Positions 50,430 through 59,382 of a stretch of 64,000 bases of DNA are shown here, piece by piece. The position numbers were made by a program, and so were the translations under genes. Numbering within the stretch: the first letter of the stretch is position 1; each line of letters begins with the position of its first letter. The DNA comes from Streptomyces sp. Alt3 (GTDB lineage: Bacteria; Actinomycetota; Actinomycetes; Streptomycetales; Streptomycetaceae), in contig NZ_CP120983.1 of the NCBI RefSeq assembly GCF_030719215.1, forward strand, positions 6,386,001 through 6,450,000, written 5' to 3'. Under the pieces are notes generated by a model that saw only the letters and a program-made list of their open reading frames with translations, ran no database searches and was not told where the DNA came from.

Positions 50430-50588
50430 GCATGTCCCGGCCCGCTCTGTCGCGTTCGTACGGTGTTCACCCGTGCGTCACCAGGAATCCTCCGGCAATC
50501 AACCCGCGTTTCTCACGGCTTCCTCATGCGCCCTTGATTCGGTGTCCCGTGCCGGCCGGTCCGGCACGTAGACGTAAGGAGGCGCAGG

Positions 50589-51509
50589 GTGTCGCGACCC
50601 GACATGGCTGCATCCCCCGGGTACCGGGACGGCGACGCCCCGGCCGAGGAGGGTGACCAGCCGCTGCACGTGGCGAGCAGGCTGCACGCGTTCAACCGGT
50701 TCGAGCTGAAGTACCTCGTGCCCGTGGAGCAGGCCGCCGAGATCCGGGACGAGCTCGGGGAACGGATGGACCGGGACCTCAACAGCCCGGTCGGCGGGTA
50801 CGGGGTCTGGAGCCTGTACTACGACAGCCCGGAACTGCGGTTCTACTGGGAGAAGATCGAAGGCCTGAAGTTCCGGCGCAAGCTGCGTATCCGGCACTAC
50901 GGCGATCTCGACGGCGTCACCGACGAGTCCCCGGTGTGCGTGGAGATCAAGCAGCGGGTGAACCGGGTGACACAGAAGCGGCGCATCACCCTGCCGTACG
51001 CCACCGCCAGGAGGCTGTGCGACGCGCGGGAGACGGTCGAGCACACGCCGAAGGAGAGCGCCTTCGTCCAGGAGGTGCTGGACCTCGTCGTCCGGCTGAA
51101 CCTCCGGCCGACGGCGATCACCGGATACCAGCGCGAGGCGCTGGTCGGCCGTGCCTCCGACACGGGACTGCGGGTCACCTTCGACCGGCGGATACGGGGC
51201 CGGGACCGCGACTTCCACTTCGGGACCACCACGCCGGAGAACCGTTTCACCATCCCGCCGCACATGACGGTGATGGAGATCAAGGTGAACGAGCGCACGC
51301 CGTACTGGATCACCGACCTGGCCGCGCGCCGGAATCTGAACCTGGTGCGGATCAGCAAGTACGTGCAGTCCATCGAGGCCTTCGGCCTGGCACCCCGGTC
51401 CGTCTTCCACGTCCACGAGGCGGACTGTCCGCCGCCCACCCCCCACACCCGGCCCCCGCTGGGGCAGCCGACGGCGCCGCACGCGCCGGTGAAAGCAGGA
51501 GCACAGTGA
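50589..51509 (+). CDS. VTC domain protein (CYTH-like TTM fold)
   Basis: Protein of 306 residues from GTG 50589; ATG 50604 is an alternative. Central VTC/TTM tunnel domain (about 35-255): FNRFELKYLVP (ExK at the tunnel start), LRIRHYG, VCVEIKQRVNRVTQKRR, VTFDRRIRG and TVMEIKVNERTPYWITDL. The paired Glu/Lys/Arg strands bind triphosphate or polyphosphate in yeast Vtc4. Pro-rich tail. First of three overlapping genes (VTC, DUF4956, CotH), a conserved bacterial cassette of the cell surface. Polyphosphate synthesis is not proven in this branch. Confidence 0.85.
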   Translation: MSRPDMAASPGYRDGDAPAEEGDQPLHVASRLHAFNRFELKYLVPVEQAAEIRDELGERMDRDLNSPVGGYGVWSLYYDSPELRFYWEKIEGLKFRRKLRIRHYGDLDGVTDESPVCVEIKQRVNRVTQKRRITLPYATARRLCDARETVEHTPKESAFVQEVLDLVVRLNLRPTAITGYQREALVGRASDTGLRVTFDRRIRGRDRDFHFGTTTPENRFTIPPHMTVMEIKVNERTPYWITDLAARRNLNLVRISKYVQSIEAFGLAPRSVFHVHEADCPPPTPHTRPPLGQPTAPHAPVKAGAQ

Positions 51510-52183
51510 ACTTCGATCTGCAGGAACTCAGCGGGACGTTCAGCGTCGCCGACGTGGTCGCCGCCATGGCGCTGTCGTTCATCCTGAGCACGGTGATCGG
51601 CTACACCTACCGGTACACGCACCGCAACGTCTCCTACAGCCAGTCCTACGTCCAGACGCTGGTCATCGTCGGCATGATCGTCGCCCTGATCATGCTCGTG
51701 GTCGGCTCGAACCTGGCACGGGCGTTCTCGCTGGTCGGCGCGTTGTCCGTCGTCCGGTTCAGGAACGCGGTGAAGGAGACGAGGGACGTCGGCTTCATCT
51801 TCCTGGCGATGGCCATCGGCATGGCCTGCGGTGCCCGGTTCTACACGCTGGCAGCCGTCGGCGCCGTCGTGATCTGCGTCGTGATCCTCGTGATGTTCAA
51901 GTTCAACTGGTTCGCCCTGAACGTCCAGCGCCAGGTCGTCAAGGTCCAGGTCCCCGCGGGCGAGGACTACACGCCCGCCATCCGTGACGTGCTGATCAAG
52001 TACACCAGCGAGTTCGAGCTCGTCAGCACGGAGACGATCCGCGGGGGAGCCCTCAACGAGGTCTTCTACACCGTGCGGATGAAGAAGGGCACCGAACCCG
52101 GGGACCTCGTCACCGCCCTCCAGGAGCGCACCTCCGGGCAGCGGGTGACGGTGCTGACCGGTTACGACACGACCGACCTGTGA
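51506..52183 (+). CDS. DUF4956 membrane protein
   Basis: Protein of 225 residues, GTG overlapping the VTC stop. Four membrane segments (VVAAMALSFILSTVIGY, TLVIVGMIVALIMLVVG, VGFIFLAMAIGMACGA, LAAVGAVVICVVILVMF) and a conserved cytoplasmic loop LVGALSVVRFRNAVKETRDV. The C-terminal soluble domain (about 150-225) looks like a small alpha/beta ferredoxin-like fold. It resembles the MgtC-like membrane part of DUF4956 proteins that always accompany VTC and CotH. Likely the membrane anchor of the system. Confidence 0.83.
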   Translation: MNFDLQELSGTFSVADVVAAMALSFILSTVIGYTYRYTHRNVSYSQSYVQTLVIVGMIVALIMLVVGSNLARAFSLVGALSVVRFRNAVKETRDVGFIFLAMAIGMACGARFYTLAAVGAVVICVVILVMFKFNWFALNVQRQVVKVQVPAGEDYTPAIRDVLIKYTSEFELVSTETIRGGALNEVFYTVRMKKGTEPGDLVTALQERTSGQRVTVLTGYDTTDL

Positions 52184-53946
52184 TGAGCGGCGGTACGACA
52201 CCTGCCCGCCGGCGGCGCCTCAAGGACCGTCTCCCGGTGCGGCTGCGGCACCACTGGAAGCCGGCCGGAGCGCTGTGCGTGGGGCTGGCCGTCATGGTGT
52301 ACGCCTTCGGTGACGCCCGTATCTCGCCGTACGTCACGTCGGCCTCGCAGGTGGAGGCGGACACGATCACCGACGACGTCAAGGGCACGGTCGGTCTGTA
52401 CGACACCGCGGTCACGCACTCGATCCAGCTGACGTACGAGCAGACCGACTTCGACAAGATGATGAAGGAGTTCGAGGACGAGGGGACCAAGGACTCCATC
52501 TCGGCCGACCTCACCATCGACGGGGTCTTCCTGGCGGACGTCGGTATCCGGCTGAAGGGGAACTCCACCCTGATGTCCCTGCGCGGCAACCAGGGCGGAC
52601 CCGGTGGCGGCCGGATGCCGGCCGGGGCCGGGCAGGGCGCCCCGCAGCAGCAACAGGGCGGCGGGGGCCAGGACCGCGGCCAGGCCGCGACCGGCGGCGG
52701 TCCTGGCGCCGCGGGCGGTACGGCAGGCACGGGCGGTCCCGGAGCCGCGGGTGCCGGAGGTGCGGCCGGCGGTAGCGCCGGCGGAGGCACCGGCGGCGAT
52801 GACGCCGCCGACGCGGGCGGCGGCAGGGGCGGTATGGGCGGGGGGATGACCCAGTACGACCTCTCCGCCGAGAAGCCGGAGGAGCTTCCCTGGCTCATCA
52901 AGATCGACGAATACGTCGAGGGCCGCGCCTACCAGGGCGAGCGGGAGATCTCGCTGCGCCCGGGAGCCGACGAACAGGTCCCGCTGAACGAGGCCCTGGC
53001 GCTGTCGCTGACGAAGGAGAGCGGGGAGAAGGCCGAGCGGTACGGCTTCACGACGGTGGCCGTCAACAACCGGCCGGCCGTCACCAGGCTCATGGTCGAG
53101 AACCCCGACACCGAGTACGCCGAGGCCGTCGACGGCAACGGCGTGCTGTACAAGGCGCGGGCGGGCGGGAGTTTCGCCTACGAGGGAGACGACCCCTCCG
53201 ACTACGAGGCCTCGTTCCGGCAGCTCAACAAGGTCGGGAGCCAGGACCTCGAACCCGTCATGAAGTTCATCAAGTGGGTCGACGAGGCGTCGGACGAGGA
53301 GTTCGCCGCGGACCTGGGCAAGCACATCGACATCGAGTCGTTCTCCAAGTACGTCGCCACGCAGAACCTGCTGATGAACTTCGACGACATGGCGGGGCCC
53401 GGCAAGAACTACCTGCTCTGGTACGACCTGGACACGAAGAAGTTCTCCGTCCTCGGATGGGACTTCAACCTCACCTTCAGCGGAGACGCCGAGGCGGGGC
53501 CCGACGACGAGATGAGCATGGGCGGCGGCCGCGCCGGCGGTGACCGGGCAGGGCAGGACACCGGCGGGCAGCAGGACACCGGCGGCCAGGACGGCGGACC
53601 GCCGCAGGGCATGCCCGGGCTGCCGGAAGGCATGGAGCTGCCGGACGGGGCGGAGATGCCGGAGGGCGGCGGGATGCCGGGCGGCGGAGCCATGGGGGGC
53701 CACGCCCTCAAGGAGCGCTTCCTGGAACTCGACGCGTTCGACGGCGTCTACAAGAAGGCGTACGGCGAGCTGTACGAGACGTACTTCGGTTCCGGTACGG
53801 CGGCCGAGGCGCTGGACGACATCGCCGGCCAGGCACAGAAGGCCGGTGTCGACGCGGACGACCTGGAGAAGGCCGTCACCACGCTGCGCACGACCGTCAC
53901 CGCGCGCACCGAGGCACTGGCGAAGAACGCGGAGGTGACCGGATGA
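52180..53946 (+). CDS. CotH-family kinase-like protein
   Basis: Protein of 588 residues, start GTG/ATG overlapping DUF4956. One TM near 27-45, then an extracytoplasmic CotH domain: GVFLADVGIRLKGNSTL (N-lobe), NGVLYKARAGGSF, MNFDDMAGPGKNYLLWYDLDTKKFSVLGWDFNLTF (catalytic Asn/Asp elements). Two low-complexity insertions rich in Gly, Gln, Ala and Pro (bases about 52580-52850 and 53510-53700) probably loop out. CotH kinases phosphorylate secreted proteins (spore coat in Bacillus). The target here may be a surface or spore protein, which is inference. Confidence 0.83.
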   Translation: MMSGGTTPARRRRLKDRLPVRLRHHWKPAGALCVGLAVMVYAFGDARISPYVTSASQVEADTITDDVKGTVGLYDTAVTHSIQLTYEQTDFDKMMKEFEDEGTKDSISADLTIDGVFLADVGIRLKGNSTLMSLRGNQGGPGGGRMPAGAGQGAPQQQQGGGGQDRGQAATGGGPGAAGGTAGTGGPGAAGAGGAAGGSAGGGTGGDDAADAGGGRGGMGGGMTQYDLSAEKPEELPWLIKIDEYVEGRAYQGEREISLRPGADEQVPLNEALALSLTKESGEKAERYGFTTVAVNNRPAVTRLMVENPDTEYAEAVDGNGVLYKARAGGSFAYEGDDPSDYEASFRQLNKVGSQDLEPVMKFIKWVDEASDEEFAADLGKHIDIESFSKYVATQNLLMNFDDMAGPGKNYLLWYDLDTKKFSVLGWDFNLTFSGDAEAGPDDEMSMGGGRAGGDRAGQDTGGQQDTGGQDGGPPQGMPGLPEGMELPDGAEMPEGGGMPGGGAMGGHALKERFLELDAFDGVYKKAYGELYETYFGSGTAAEALDDIAGQAQKAGVDADDLEKAVTTLRTTVTARTEALAKNAEVTG

Positions 53947-54094
53947 CCGACGGCGCCCCGGACACGGATTCCCCCCGTCCGGTCCGGGGCGCCGGCCCAC
54001 CCGTGTGTCCGCGGGCCGCCCCCGGTGCCCCGTACCGTGGACACGGCCCCGCCGGCCCACGAACCGCACGTCCCGTCCGAGGTGAACCCCAGCC

Positions 54095-54817
54095 GTGATG
54101 GCAGCATCAGCCCGGCACACCGTCCTGGTAGTCGAGGACGACCCGAGCATCCGCACCCTGCTGACCTCCGCCCTGCACGCCGCCGGTTATGCCGTCGCCT
54201 CGGCGGGGACCGGGCGGGACGCCCTGTCCGGGACGGGCCGCTGCGGGCCGGACCTGATCGTGCTGGACGTGATGCTCCCCGACACCGACGGATTCACCGT
54301 GACCCGGGAACTGCGCGCCCGGGGCATCTACACCCCGGTCCTCTTCCTCACCGCGCGCACCGAGGTGGAGGACCGCATCATCGGTCTCAGCTCGGGCGGG
54401 GACGACTACGTCACCAAGCCTTTCCACGTCCAGGAGGTCCTGCTGCGGATACGCGCCATCCTCCGCCGCAGTGCCGGGCCGCGCACGGCACCGCCCGCCG
54501 AGCGGCCGCCCATGCGCTACGCCGACCTCACCCTCGACGAGGAGGCCCACGAGGTGTGGCGCGCCGGCCGGCGGGTGCCGTTGTCGCCGACGGAGTTCCG
54601 GCTGCTGGCCTGCCTCATGGCGCAGCCCGAGAAGGTGCTGGAGAAGCAGCAGATCCTGCAGAGGGTCTGGCACCACGACTTCGCGGGCGACACCCGCATC
54701 GTCGACACCTACATCAAGAACCTGCGCCGGAAGATGGACCGCACCGGACAGCTGCTCATCCACACCGTGCGGGGCGTCGGGTACTGCCTGCGCCTGCCCC
54801 GGGACGAAACCCCGTGA
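54095..54817 (+). CDS. OmpR-family response regulator
   Basis: Protein of 240 residues (GTG 54095; ATG 54098 also possible). Receiver VVEDDPSIRTLLTSAL, phosphoacceptor in LIVLDVMLPDTDG, TAR and KPFHVQE; then the winged helix LSPTEFRLLACLMAQPEKVLEKQQILQRVWHHDF...VDTYIKNLRRKMD. All functional residues are present, unlike the regulator at 34720. Overlaps the kinase gene by 4 bp. It may control the preceding VTC/DUF4956/CotH cassette, 150 bp upstream. Confidence 0.9.
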   Translation: MMAASARHTVLVVEDDPSIRTLLTSALHAAGYAVASAGTGRDALSGTGRCGPDLIVLDVMLPDTDGFTVTRELRARGIYTPVLFLTARTEVEDRIIGLSSGGDDYVTKPFHVQEVLLRIRAILRRSAGPRTAPPAERPPMRYADLTLDEEAHEVWRAGRRVPLSPTEFRLLACLMAQPEKVLEKQQILQRVWHHDFAGDTRIVDTYIKNLRRKMDRTGQLLIHTVRGVGYCLRLPRDETP

Positions 54818-56409
54818 AGACTCCCGGGCGTCTGCGCCCCCGATCGCTGCGCACCCGTCTGGTCCTGATCGCCACGGTCCTCGCCACCGCCGCTGTGCTG
54901 GTGTGCCAGGCGACCGGGCTGACCCTCATGCGCTCCTGGCTCGTCGGGCAGGTCGACGACCGGCTCACGGACTTCCGGCCGCCCTCGCCGGTCTACCGTG
55001 ACATCTCCGGCGGCACCGCGCCCGCCCACCGGCCCCCCGCCCACGAGATACTCCCGTCGGACTTCCGCGTCTACTTCTACGACGCCGAGGGCCGGCTGCT
55101 GCCCGAGTCGCTCGGCGACGGTCGCAGCGAGCCGCGCCTGCGACGTACCGTCACCGCGGGCGATCCCGTGGACGGACGTCCCGCCACCGTGCCCGCCGAG
55201 GACGGCGGAGGCAGCTGGCGTGTGGTCGCCGATTCGGGCCCCGACGGCATGCGCGCCGTCGTGGCCCTGCCCCTGGACTCGGTGGAGGAGGCCACGTCCC
55301 GACTGCTCTGGTTCAGCCTCGGGATCGGGGTCGCCACGGCGGCGGGAGTGACACTGCTGGGCGGTGCGGCCGTGCGCCTCGGCCTGCGTCCGCTGACCCG
55401 GGTCGAGCACACCGCCCGCAGCATCACCAGCGGCGAGCTCGAACAGAACGTCACCGACACCAGCCCGGACACGGAGGTCGGCCGGCTCGGCATCGCCTTC
55501 AACACCATGCTGGACCAACTGCGTGCGGCCCTGCACCGCAAGGACAGGACCGAGCGCCGGCTGCGGCGCTTCATGGCGGACGCGGGGCACGAACTCCGCA
55601 CGCCGCTGACCTCCCTCCAGGGCTTCGCGGAACTCCTGCTGCACGACCCCCACATGTCCGCGAGCCGCCGCCGCGAGGCCCATGAACTCATCGCGCAGAA
55701 CGCCGACCGCATGAGCCGCCTGGTCGACAGCCTCTTCCTGCTCGCCAAGCTCGGCGACGCCCCCACCACCGAACACGGGCCCGTCGACCTGCTCTCGCTG
55801 GCCGCGGACGGCATCGCCGCCACGGCCGTACGCCACCCGGAGCGACGCGTCACCCTCGCTCCGCTCGGGGTGCGCGGAGCAGGCGACCCGGGGGAGCTCG
55901 ACGTCGTGGAGGGTTCCGGCGACCCTCACCAGCTCGCCCAGGTGCTGTCCAACCTCCTGGACAACGCCTGCACCCACACCCCGCCGGGCACCCGGATCGA
56001 GGTGCGCGTCGGGAGCCTGCGGGCCGGCCCCCGTACCGGTGGTGCCGACCGCCCCGGCCGCACCAGCGCCAATCCGCCGCTGCCCTCCGGCGAGCCGGCC
56101 CATGTCATCGAGGTCGCCGACGACGGCCCGGGCCTGTCCCCCCAGGACGCCGCGCAGGTCTTCGACCGCTTCTACCGGGCGCAGCCGGCTGCCGGCTCTT
56201 CGCGGGACGGCGTCCTCGCGGGCGGCTCAGGTCTCGGCCTCGCCATCGCCTCGACGATCGCCGAGGCCCACGGAGGGCGCCTGGAACTCGACACCGGCCC
56301 CGGTGAGGGATGCGCCTTCCGCCTGCTCCTCCCGGCCGGCCCGGCTCCGGGCCGGCCCGACGCCGAGCGCTGCCAGGCCGCCTGCCGAAGTGACGCCCCG
56401 CGCAGCTGA
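54814..56409 (+). CDS. Sensor histidine kinase
   Basis: Protein of 531 residues from GTG 54814. TM1 near 15-37, an extracellular sensor of about 125 residues, TM2 near 163-188, HAMP (LRPLTRVEHTARSITSGEL), dimerisation/H-box ADAGHELRTPLTS near 255, N-box NLLDNACTHTPPG, G1 ADDGPGLSPQD, G2 GGSGLGLAIA. A Pro/Arg-rich insertion sits between N and G1 boxes. It resembles TcrY/TrcS-type kinases of actinobacteria. It is the partner of the 54095 regulator; signal unknown. Confidence 0.9.
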   Translation: MKTPGRLRPRSLRTRLVLIATVLATAAVLVCQATGLTLMRSWLVGQVDDRLTDFRPPSPVYRDISGGTAPAHRPPAHEILPSDFRVYFYDAEGRLLPESLGDGRSEPRLRRTVTAGDPVDGRPATVPAEDGGGSWRVVADSGPDGMRAVVALPLDSVEEATSRLLWFSLGIGVATAAGVTLLGGAAVRLGLRPLTRVEHTARSITSGELEQNVTDTSPDTEVGRLGIAFNTMLDQLRAALHRKDRTERRLRRFMADAGHELRTPLTSLQGFAELLLHDPHMSASRRREAHELIAQNADRMSRLVDSLFLLAKLGDAPTTEHGPVDLLSLAADGIAATAVRHPERRVTLAPLGVRGAGDPGELDVVEGSGDPHQLAQVLSNLLDNACTHTPPGTRIEVRVGSLRAGPRTGGADRPGRTSANPPLPSGEPAHVIEVADDGPGLSPQDAAQVFDRFYRAQPAAGSSRDGVLAGGSGLGLAIASTIAEAHGGRLELDTGPGEGCAFRLLLPAGPAPGRPDAERCQAACRSDAPRS

Positions 56410-56444
56410 GTCGCCCGTCTTCCGGCCTGTCGGGCCTTGCTCCG

Positions 56445-56502
56445 CCGACGGGTCCGTCCCGTCGGCGCGTGCCTGCGATCGAAGCGATCGCAGGCACGCG
56501 CC
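56445..56502. terminator. Double hairpin terminator
   Basis: An 8-bp stem CCGACGGG/CCCGTCGG (56445-56465) is followed by a perfect 18-bp stem (56464-56481 with 56485-56502), loop AAG. It lies between the kinase and the convergent TetR gene. Confidence 0.8.
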
Positions 56503-56503
56503 G

Positions 56504-57163
56504 TCATCCGTCGGCCGGGTTCAGGTGGGCGAGCGCGGTGATGACACGGTCGGAGATGTCCTCCGGCCAGGGGAACGCGCGGCTGATGGTGCGCTGGTGG
56601 GCCAAGCCGTGCAGGCCGACCCAGAGCGCGACCGCGTCGGCCGGCACGTCGTCACTGGTGGCCTGCCCCGCGCCGACGCAGCCGCCGAGGGCGTCCACCA
56701 GGATCTGCATGCTCTCCGCGCCGAGCGTCGCCAGGTCCTGCTCGGTGAGGGAACTGTCGCCCAGGTCCGGCAGCCACAGTCCGCCGAACATCGTGCGGTA
56801 GCGCCCTGGGTGGAGCCGGGCGTAGTCGAGATAGGCGTTGCAGACGGCGTACAGCCGCCGTCGCGGGTCGTCGCCGGCCTTCTCCACCGAGGTACGCAGA
56901 CTGTCCGTCAGCCCGTCGAACTCCTGCCGGACGACGGCGAGCATGATGGCCGGCTGGTCGGGGAAGTGCGGGTAGATCGAAGGGGCCGCGATCCCGACCC
57001 GGCGTGCGACCGACCGCAGGGTGATGGTGCGTTCGTCGCCCGTCTCGTCGAGCAGCTCCATCGCCGCGGCGACGATGTCCTCGCGCAGACGGCCGCCCTC
57101 GCCGCGGCGGTTGCGTACGCGGGCCCGCTTCGGGGCCGCATCTGCCGTTCCGGTGTGCTCCAT
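56504..57163 (-). CDS. TetR-family regulator (WHG domain type)
   Basis: Protein of 219 residues. The N-terminal 25 residues are basic; HTH: LREDIVAAAMELLDETGDERTITLRSVARRVGIAAPSIYPHFPDQPAIMLAVV. The C-terminal domain contains ALWVGLHGLAHQRTISRAFPWP, the WxGxHG pattern of the WHG subgroup. Divergent from the small ORF at 57273 with dyads in between, so it likely controls that transcript and itself. Ligand unknown. Confidence 0.87.
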   Translation of the reverse strand: MEHTGTADAAPKRARVRNRRGEGGRLREDIVAAAMELLDETGDERTITLRSVARRVGIAAPSIYPHFPDQPAIMLAVVRQEFDGLTDSLRTSVEKAGDDPRRRLYAVCNAYLDYARLHPGRYRTMFGGLWLPDLGDSSLTEQDLATLGAESMQILVDALGGCVGAGQATSDDVPADAVALWVGLHGLAHQRTISRAFPWPEDISDRVITALAHLNPADG

Positions 57164-57222
57164 CCCGTCAACTTACACCGTGAAGTTTTCAAAGGGCGTC
57201 CCCTTGCGGAATGAGTTCACGT

Positions 57223-57236
57223 CCGTAGCGTTACGG
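57223..57236. promoter_or_regulatory. TetR operator candidate
   Basis: CCGTA-GCGT-TACGG dyad. It lies between ACTTACA (57171-57177) and its reverse complement TGTAAGT (57238-57244), in the gap shared by tetR and the small ORF. Confidence 0.4.
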
Positions 57237-57272
57237 CTGTAAGTAAATGGCAGGAGTCGCAAGGAGTGCGTC

Positions 57273-57413
57273 ATGACCAGCACCGTCACCCTCTCCGCCA
57301 CCGAGGTCCTGCCCGGGGAGGTCGAGCCGGACGGGGCCCACGTCGCGTCGGCCCTGGAGCTCGCCGAATCCCGCACGGTCGTCGGCAGGATCGCCACCGG
57401 CCCCGTCGTGTGA
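57273..57413 (+). CDS. Small ORF, 46 residues, unknown
   Basis: ATG 57273 with a strong AAGGAG site seven bases upstream. The peptide begins MTSTVTLSATEVLPG and ends RTVVGRIATGPVV before TGA. I do not recognise it. It could be a free small protein or the front of a gene lost by deletion. Coding-type GC bias is present. Divergent from tetR, 98 bp before the FrnE-like gene. Confidence 0.45.
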   Translation: MTSTVTLSATEVLPGEVEPDGAHVASALELAESRTVVGRIATGPVV

Positions 57414-57511
57414 CGTCCCACAGCCGGGAATCAGCCGGTCGGGCCGTGCGTTGACCCCTCGGCGGAGGACCCCTCCGCACCGGTTCTGCAGAGGTGGAGA
57501 GTAGAAGAGTC

Positions 57512-58249
57512 ATGCGCGTCGAGATATGGAGCGACATCGCCTGCCCGTGGTGCTACGTAGGAAAGGCGCGCTTCGAGAAGGCGCTGGCCGGGTTCGCGCA
57601 CCGCGACGAGATCGAGGTGGTCCACCGCTCCTTCGAGCTCGACCCGGGACGGGCCAAGGGCGACACCGAGCAGGTCATCGACATGCTCGCGCAGAAGTAC
57701 GGCCGCACCACCGAGGAGGCCCGGGGGATGGAGGCCAACGTCGCGGCGAACGCGCAGGCCGAAGGGCTCGGCTACCGCACCGAGGGGCGCGACCACGGCA
57801 ACACCTTCGACATCCACCGGCTGCTCCACCTCGCCAAGGCCCGTGGGCTCCAGGAGGAGCTGCTGACCCTCGTCTACCGGGCGAACTTCGCCGAGGAGCG
57901 CTCCGTCTTCGACGACGCCGTGCTGGCCGACCTGGCAGTCGAGGCGGGCCTAGACGCCGACGAGGCGCGTGCGCTGCTGGCCGACCCCGAGGCGTACGCC
58001 GCCGACGTGCGGGCCGACGAGCGCGAGGCCGCCGAGCTGGGTGCCAACGCGGTGCCGTTCTTCGTGCTCGACCGGCGCTACGGCATCTCCGGCGGGCAGC
58101 CTGCCGAGGTCTTCACCCAGGCCCTGGAACAGGCGTGGAAGGACCGCGAGGTCCCCGGCCTGACGCAGGTCGGTGGCGACGCGGCGGCCTGTGACGCGGA
58201 CGGGGCCTGCGAAGTGCCCGCGGCGAGCGCCCCCGACCGGCGCGTATAA
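57512..58249 (+). CDS. DsbA-family oxidoreductase, FrnE-like
   Basis: Protein of 245 residues from ATG 57512. Thioredoxin fold with VEIWSDIACPWCYVGKARFEKAL: the CPWC redox pair at residues 11-14. Helical insertion NTFDIHRLLHLAKARGLQEELL and the cis-Pro loop GANAVPFFVLDRRYGISGGQPAEVF complete the family. A C-terminal Cys pair (AACDADGAC) may be an additional redox centre. FrnE-like proteins are cytoplasmic disulfide isomerases linked to stress and polyketide clusters. No signal peptide. Confidence 0.9.
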   Translation: MRVEIWSDIACPWCYVGKARFEKALAGFAHRDEIEVVHRSFELDPGRAKGDTEQVIDMLAQKYGRTTEEARGMEANVAANAQAEGLGYRTEGRDHGNTFDIHRLLHLAKARGLQEELLTLVYRANFAEERSVFDDAVLADLAVEAGLDADEARALLADPEAYAADVRADEREAAELGANAVPFFVLDRRYGISGGQPAEVFTQALEQAWKDREVPGLTQVGGDAAACDADGACEVPAASAPDRRV

Positions 58250-58264
58250 GGATGTCTTGGGCGT

Positions 58265-58312
58265 GCCGCTCAAACCAGCGTGATTGACGTGAGGTTGAGC
58301 GGCCGTCAGGCT
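58265..58312 (+). promoter_or_regulatory. Promoter and operator of the aminotransferase gene
   Basis: TTGACG (58284-58289), 17-bp spacer, CAGGCT (58307-58312), with the start ATG at 58320, so the mRNA may be leaderless. A 9-bp inverted repeat GCCGCTCAA (58265-58273) / TTGAGCGGC (58295-58303) brackets the -35 element. Confidence 0.5.
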
Positions 58313-58319
58313 GTCCCGC

Positions 58320-59381
58320 ATGGAGACTTCTGCGATCGACCGGGTCAGGGCCAGCGAATTCGCATCCGAAACCACCTACCTCAACACCTCGACCTGCGGG
58401 CTACTGCCCCGCAGGGCCGCCGACGCCGTCAAGGCGCTCGTCGACGACAACGCGACGGGGCGCCGGCAAGGTGCGGGTGACCACGCGACGGTGGTGGCCG
58501 CGAGGGACGGATTCGCCCGGCTCGTCGGGGTCGGCACCGGCCGGGTCGCCGTGGGCGGTTCCGTCGCCTCGCACGTCGGGCTCGTGGCCGCCTCCCTCCC
58601 GCCCGGCGCCGAAGTCCTCGCGCCGACGGGGGAGTTCAGCTCGGTCGTCAGCCCCTTCGCCGTGCGCGGCGACCTGAAGACGCGCTACGTCCCGCTGGAC
58701 GAACTGGCCGACGCGGTGCGGCCGGGGACGGCGGTCGTCGCCTTCTCGGCCGTCCAGTCCTCCGACGGCCGCGTCGCGGACCTGGACGCGATCCGCGCGG
58801 CCGCCGCCGCGCACGGCGCCCGCACGCTGCTCGACGCCAGCCAGTCCGCCGGCTGGCTGCCGCTGGACGCGGGTGCGTACGACTACACGGTCACCGGCGG
58901 CTTCAAGTTCCTGATGTGCCCCCGGGGCACGTCCTTCCTGACCGTGACCGAGGAGGCGCAGGAGACCCTGCCCGTCCTGTTCCCGGGCATGGCGGCGGCG
59001 GAGGACGCCTGGGGCAACGTCTACGGCCCGGTCGAACGGCTCGCCGCCGAGGCCCGGCGCTTCGACGAGCCGGTCTCCTTCCTCTCCTACCACGGGGCCG
59101 AGCGTTCGCTGGAGCTGCTGGCGGAGGTCGGCGTCGAAGCCGTGCACGCGCACGCCACCGCACTCGCCGCCCGCTTCCGTGAAGGGCTGGCTCCGCTCGG
59201 GCACGAGGCGGTGCCCGGGACCTCCGCGATCGTCGCCGTACCCGGGCTGGGAGGCCGCGAGCCCGACCTGGCGGCGGCCGGGGTGGTCGTGTCGGCCCGC
59301 GCGGGCAACCTGAGGGCGGCCTTCCACCTGTACAACACCGAGGCCGACGTCGACCGCGCGCTGGACGTGCTGTCCGGCTGA
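58320..59381 (+). CDS. Class V aminotransferase (cysteine desulfurase-like)
   Basis: Protein of 353 residues, PLP fold type I. TYLNTSTCGLLPRRAADAV at the start, VVAFSAVQSSDGRVADLDAI, TLLDASQSAGWLPLDAGAYDYTVTGGFKFLMCPRGTSFL with the Schiff-base Lys near 196, and a C-terminal ISC-like domain (VVSARAGNLRAAFHLYNTEADVDRAL). It lacks the Cys loop of a true desulfurase, so it may be a kynureninase- or isopenicillin-epimerase-like enzyme. Reaction not known. No ribosome site is seen before the ATG. Confidence 0.82.
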   Translation: METSAIDRVRASEFASETTYLNTSTCGLLPRRAADAVKALVDDNATGRRQGAGDHATVVAARDGFARLVGVGTGRVAVGGSVASHVGLVAASLPPGAEVLAPTGEFSSVVSPFAVRGDLKTRYVPLDELADAVRPGTAVVAFSAVQSSDGRVADLDAIRAAAAAHGARTLLDASQSAGWLPLDAGAYDYTVTGGFKFLMCPRGTSFLTVTEEAQETLPVLFPGMAAAEDAWGNVYGPVERLAAEARRFDEPVSFLSYHGAERSLELLAEVGVEAVHAHATALAARFREGLAPLGHEAVPGTSAIVAVPGLGGREPDLAAAGVVVSARAGNLRAAFHLYNTEADVDRALDVLSG

Positions 59382-59382
59382 G

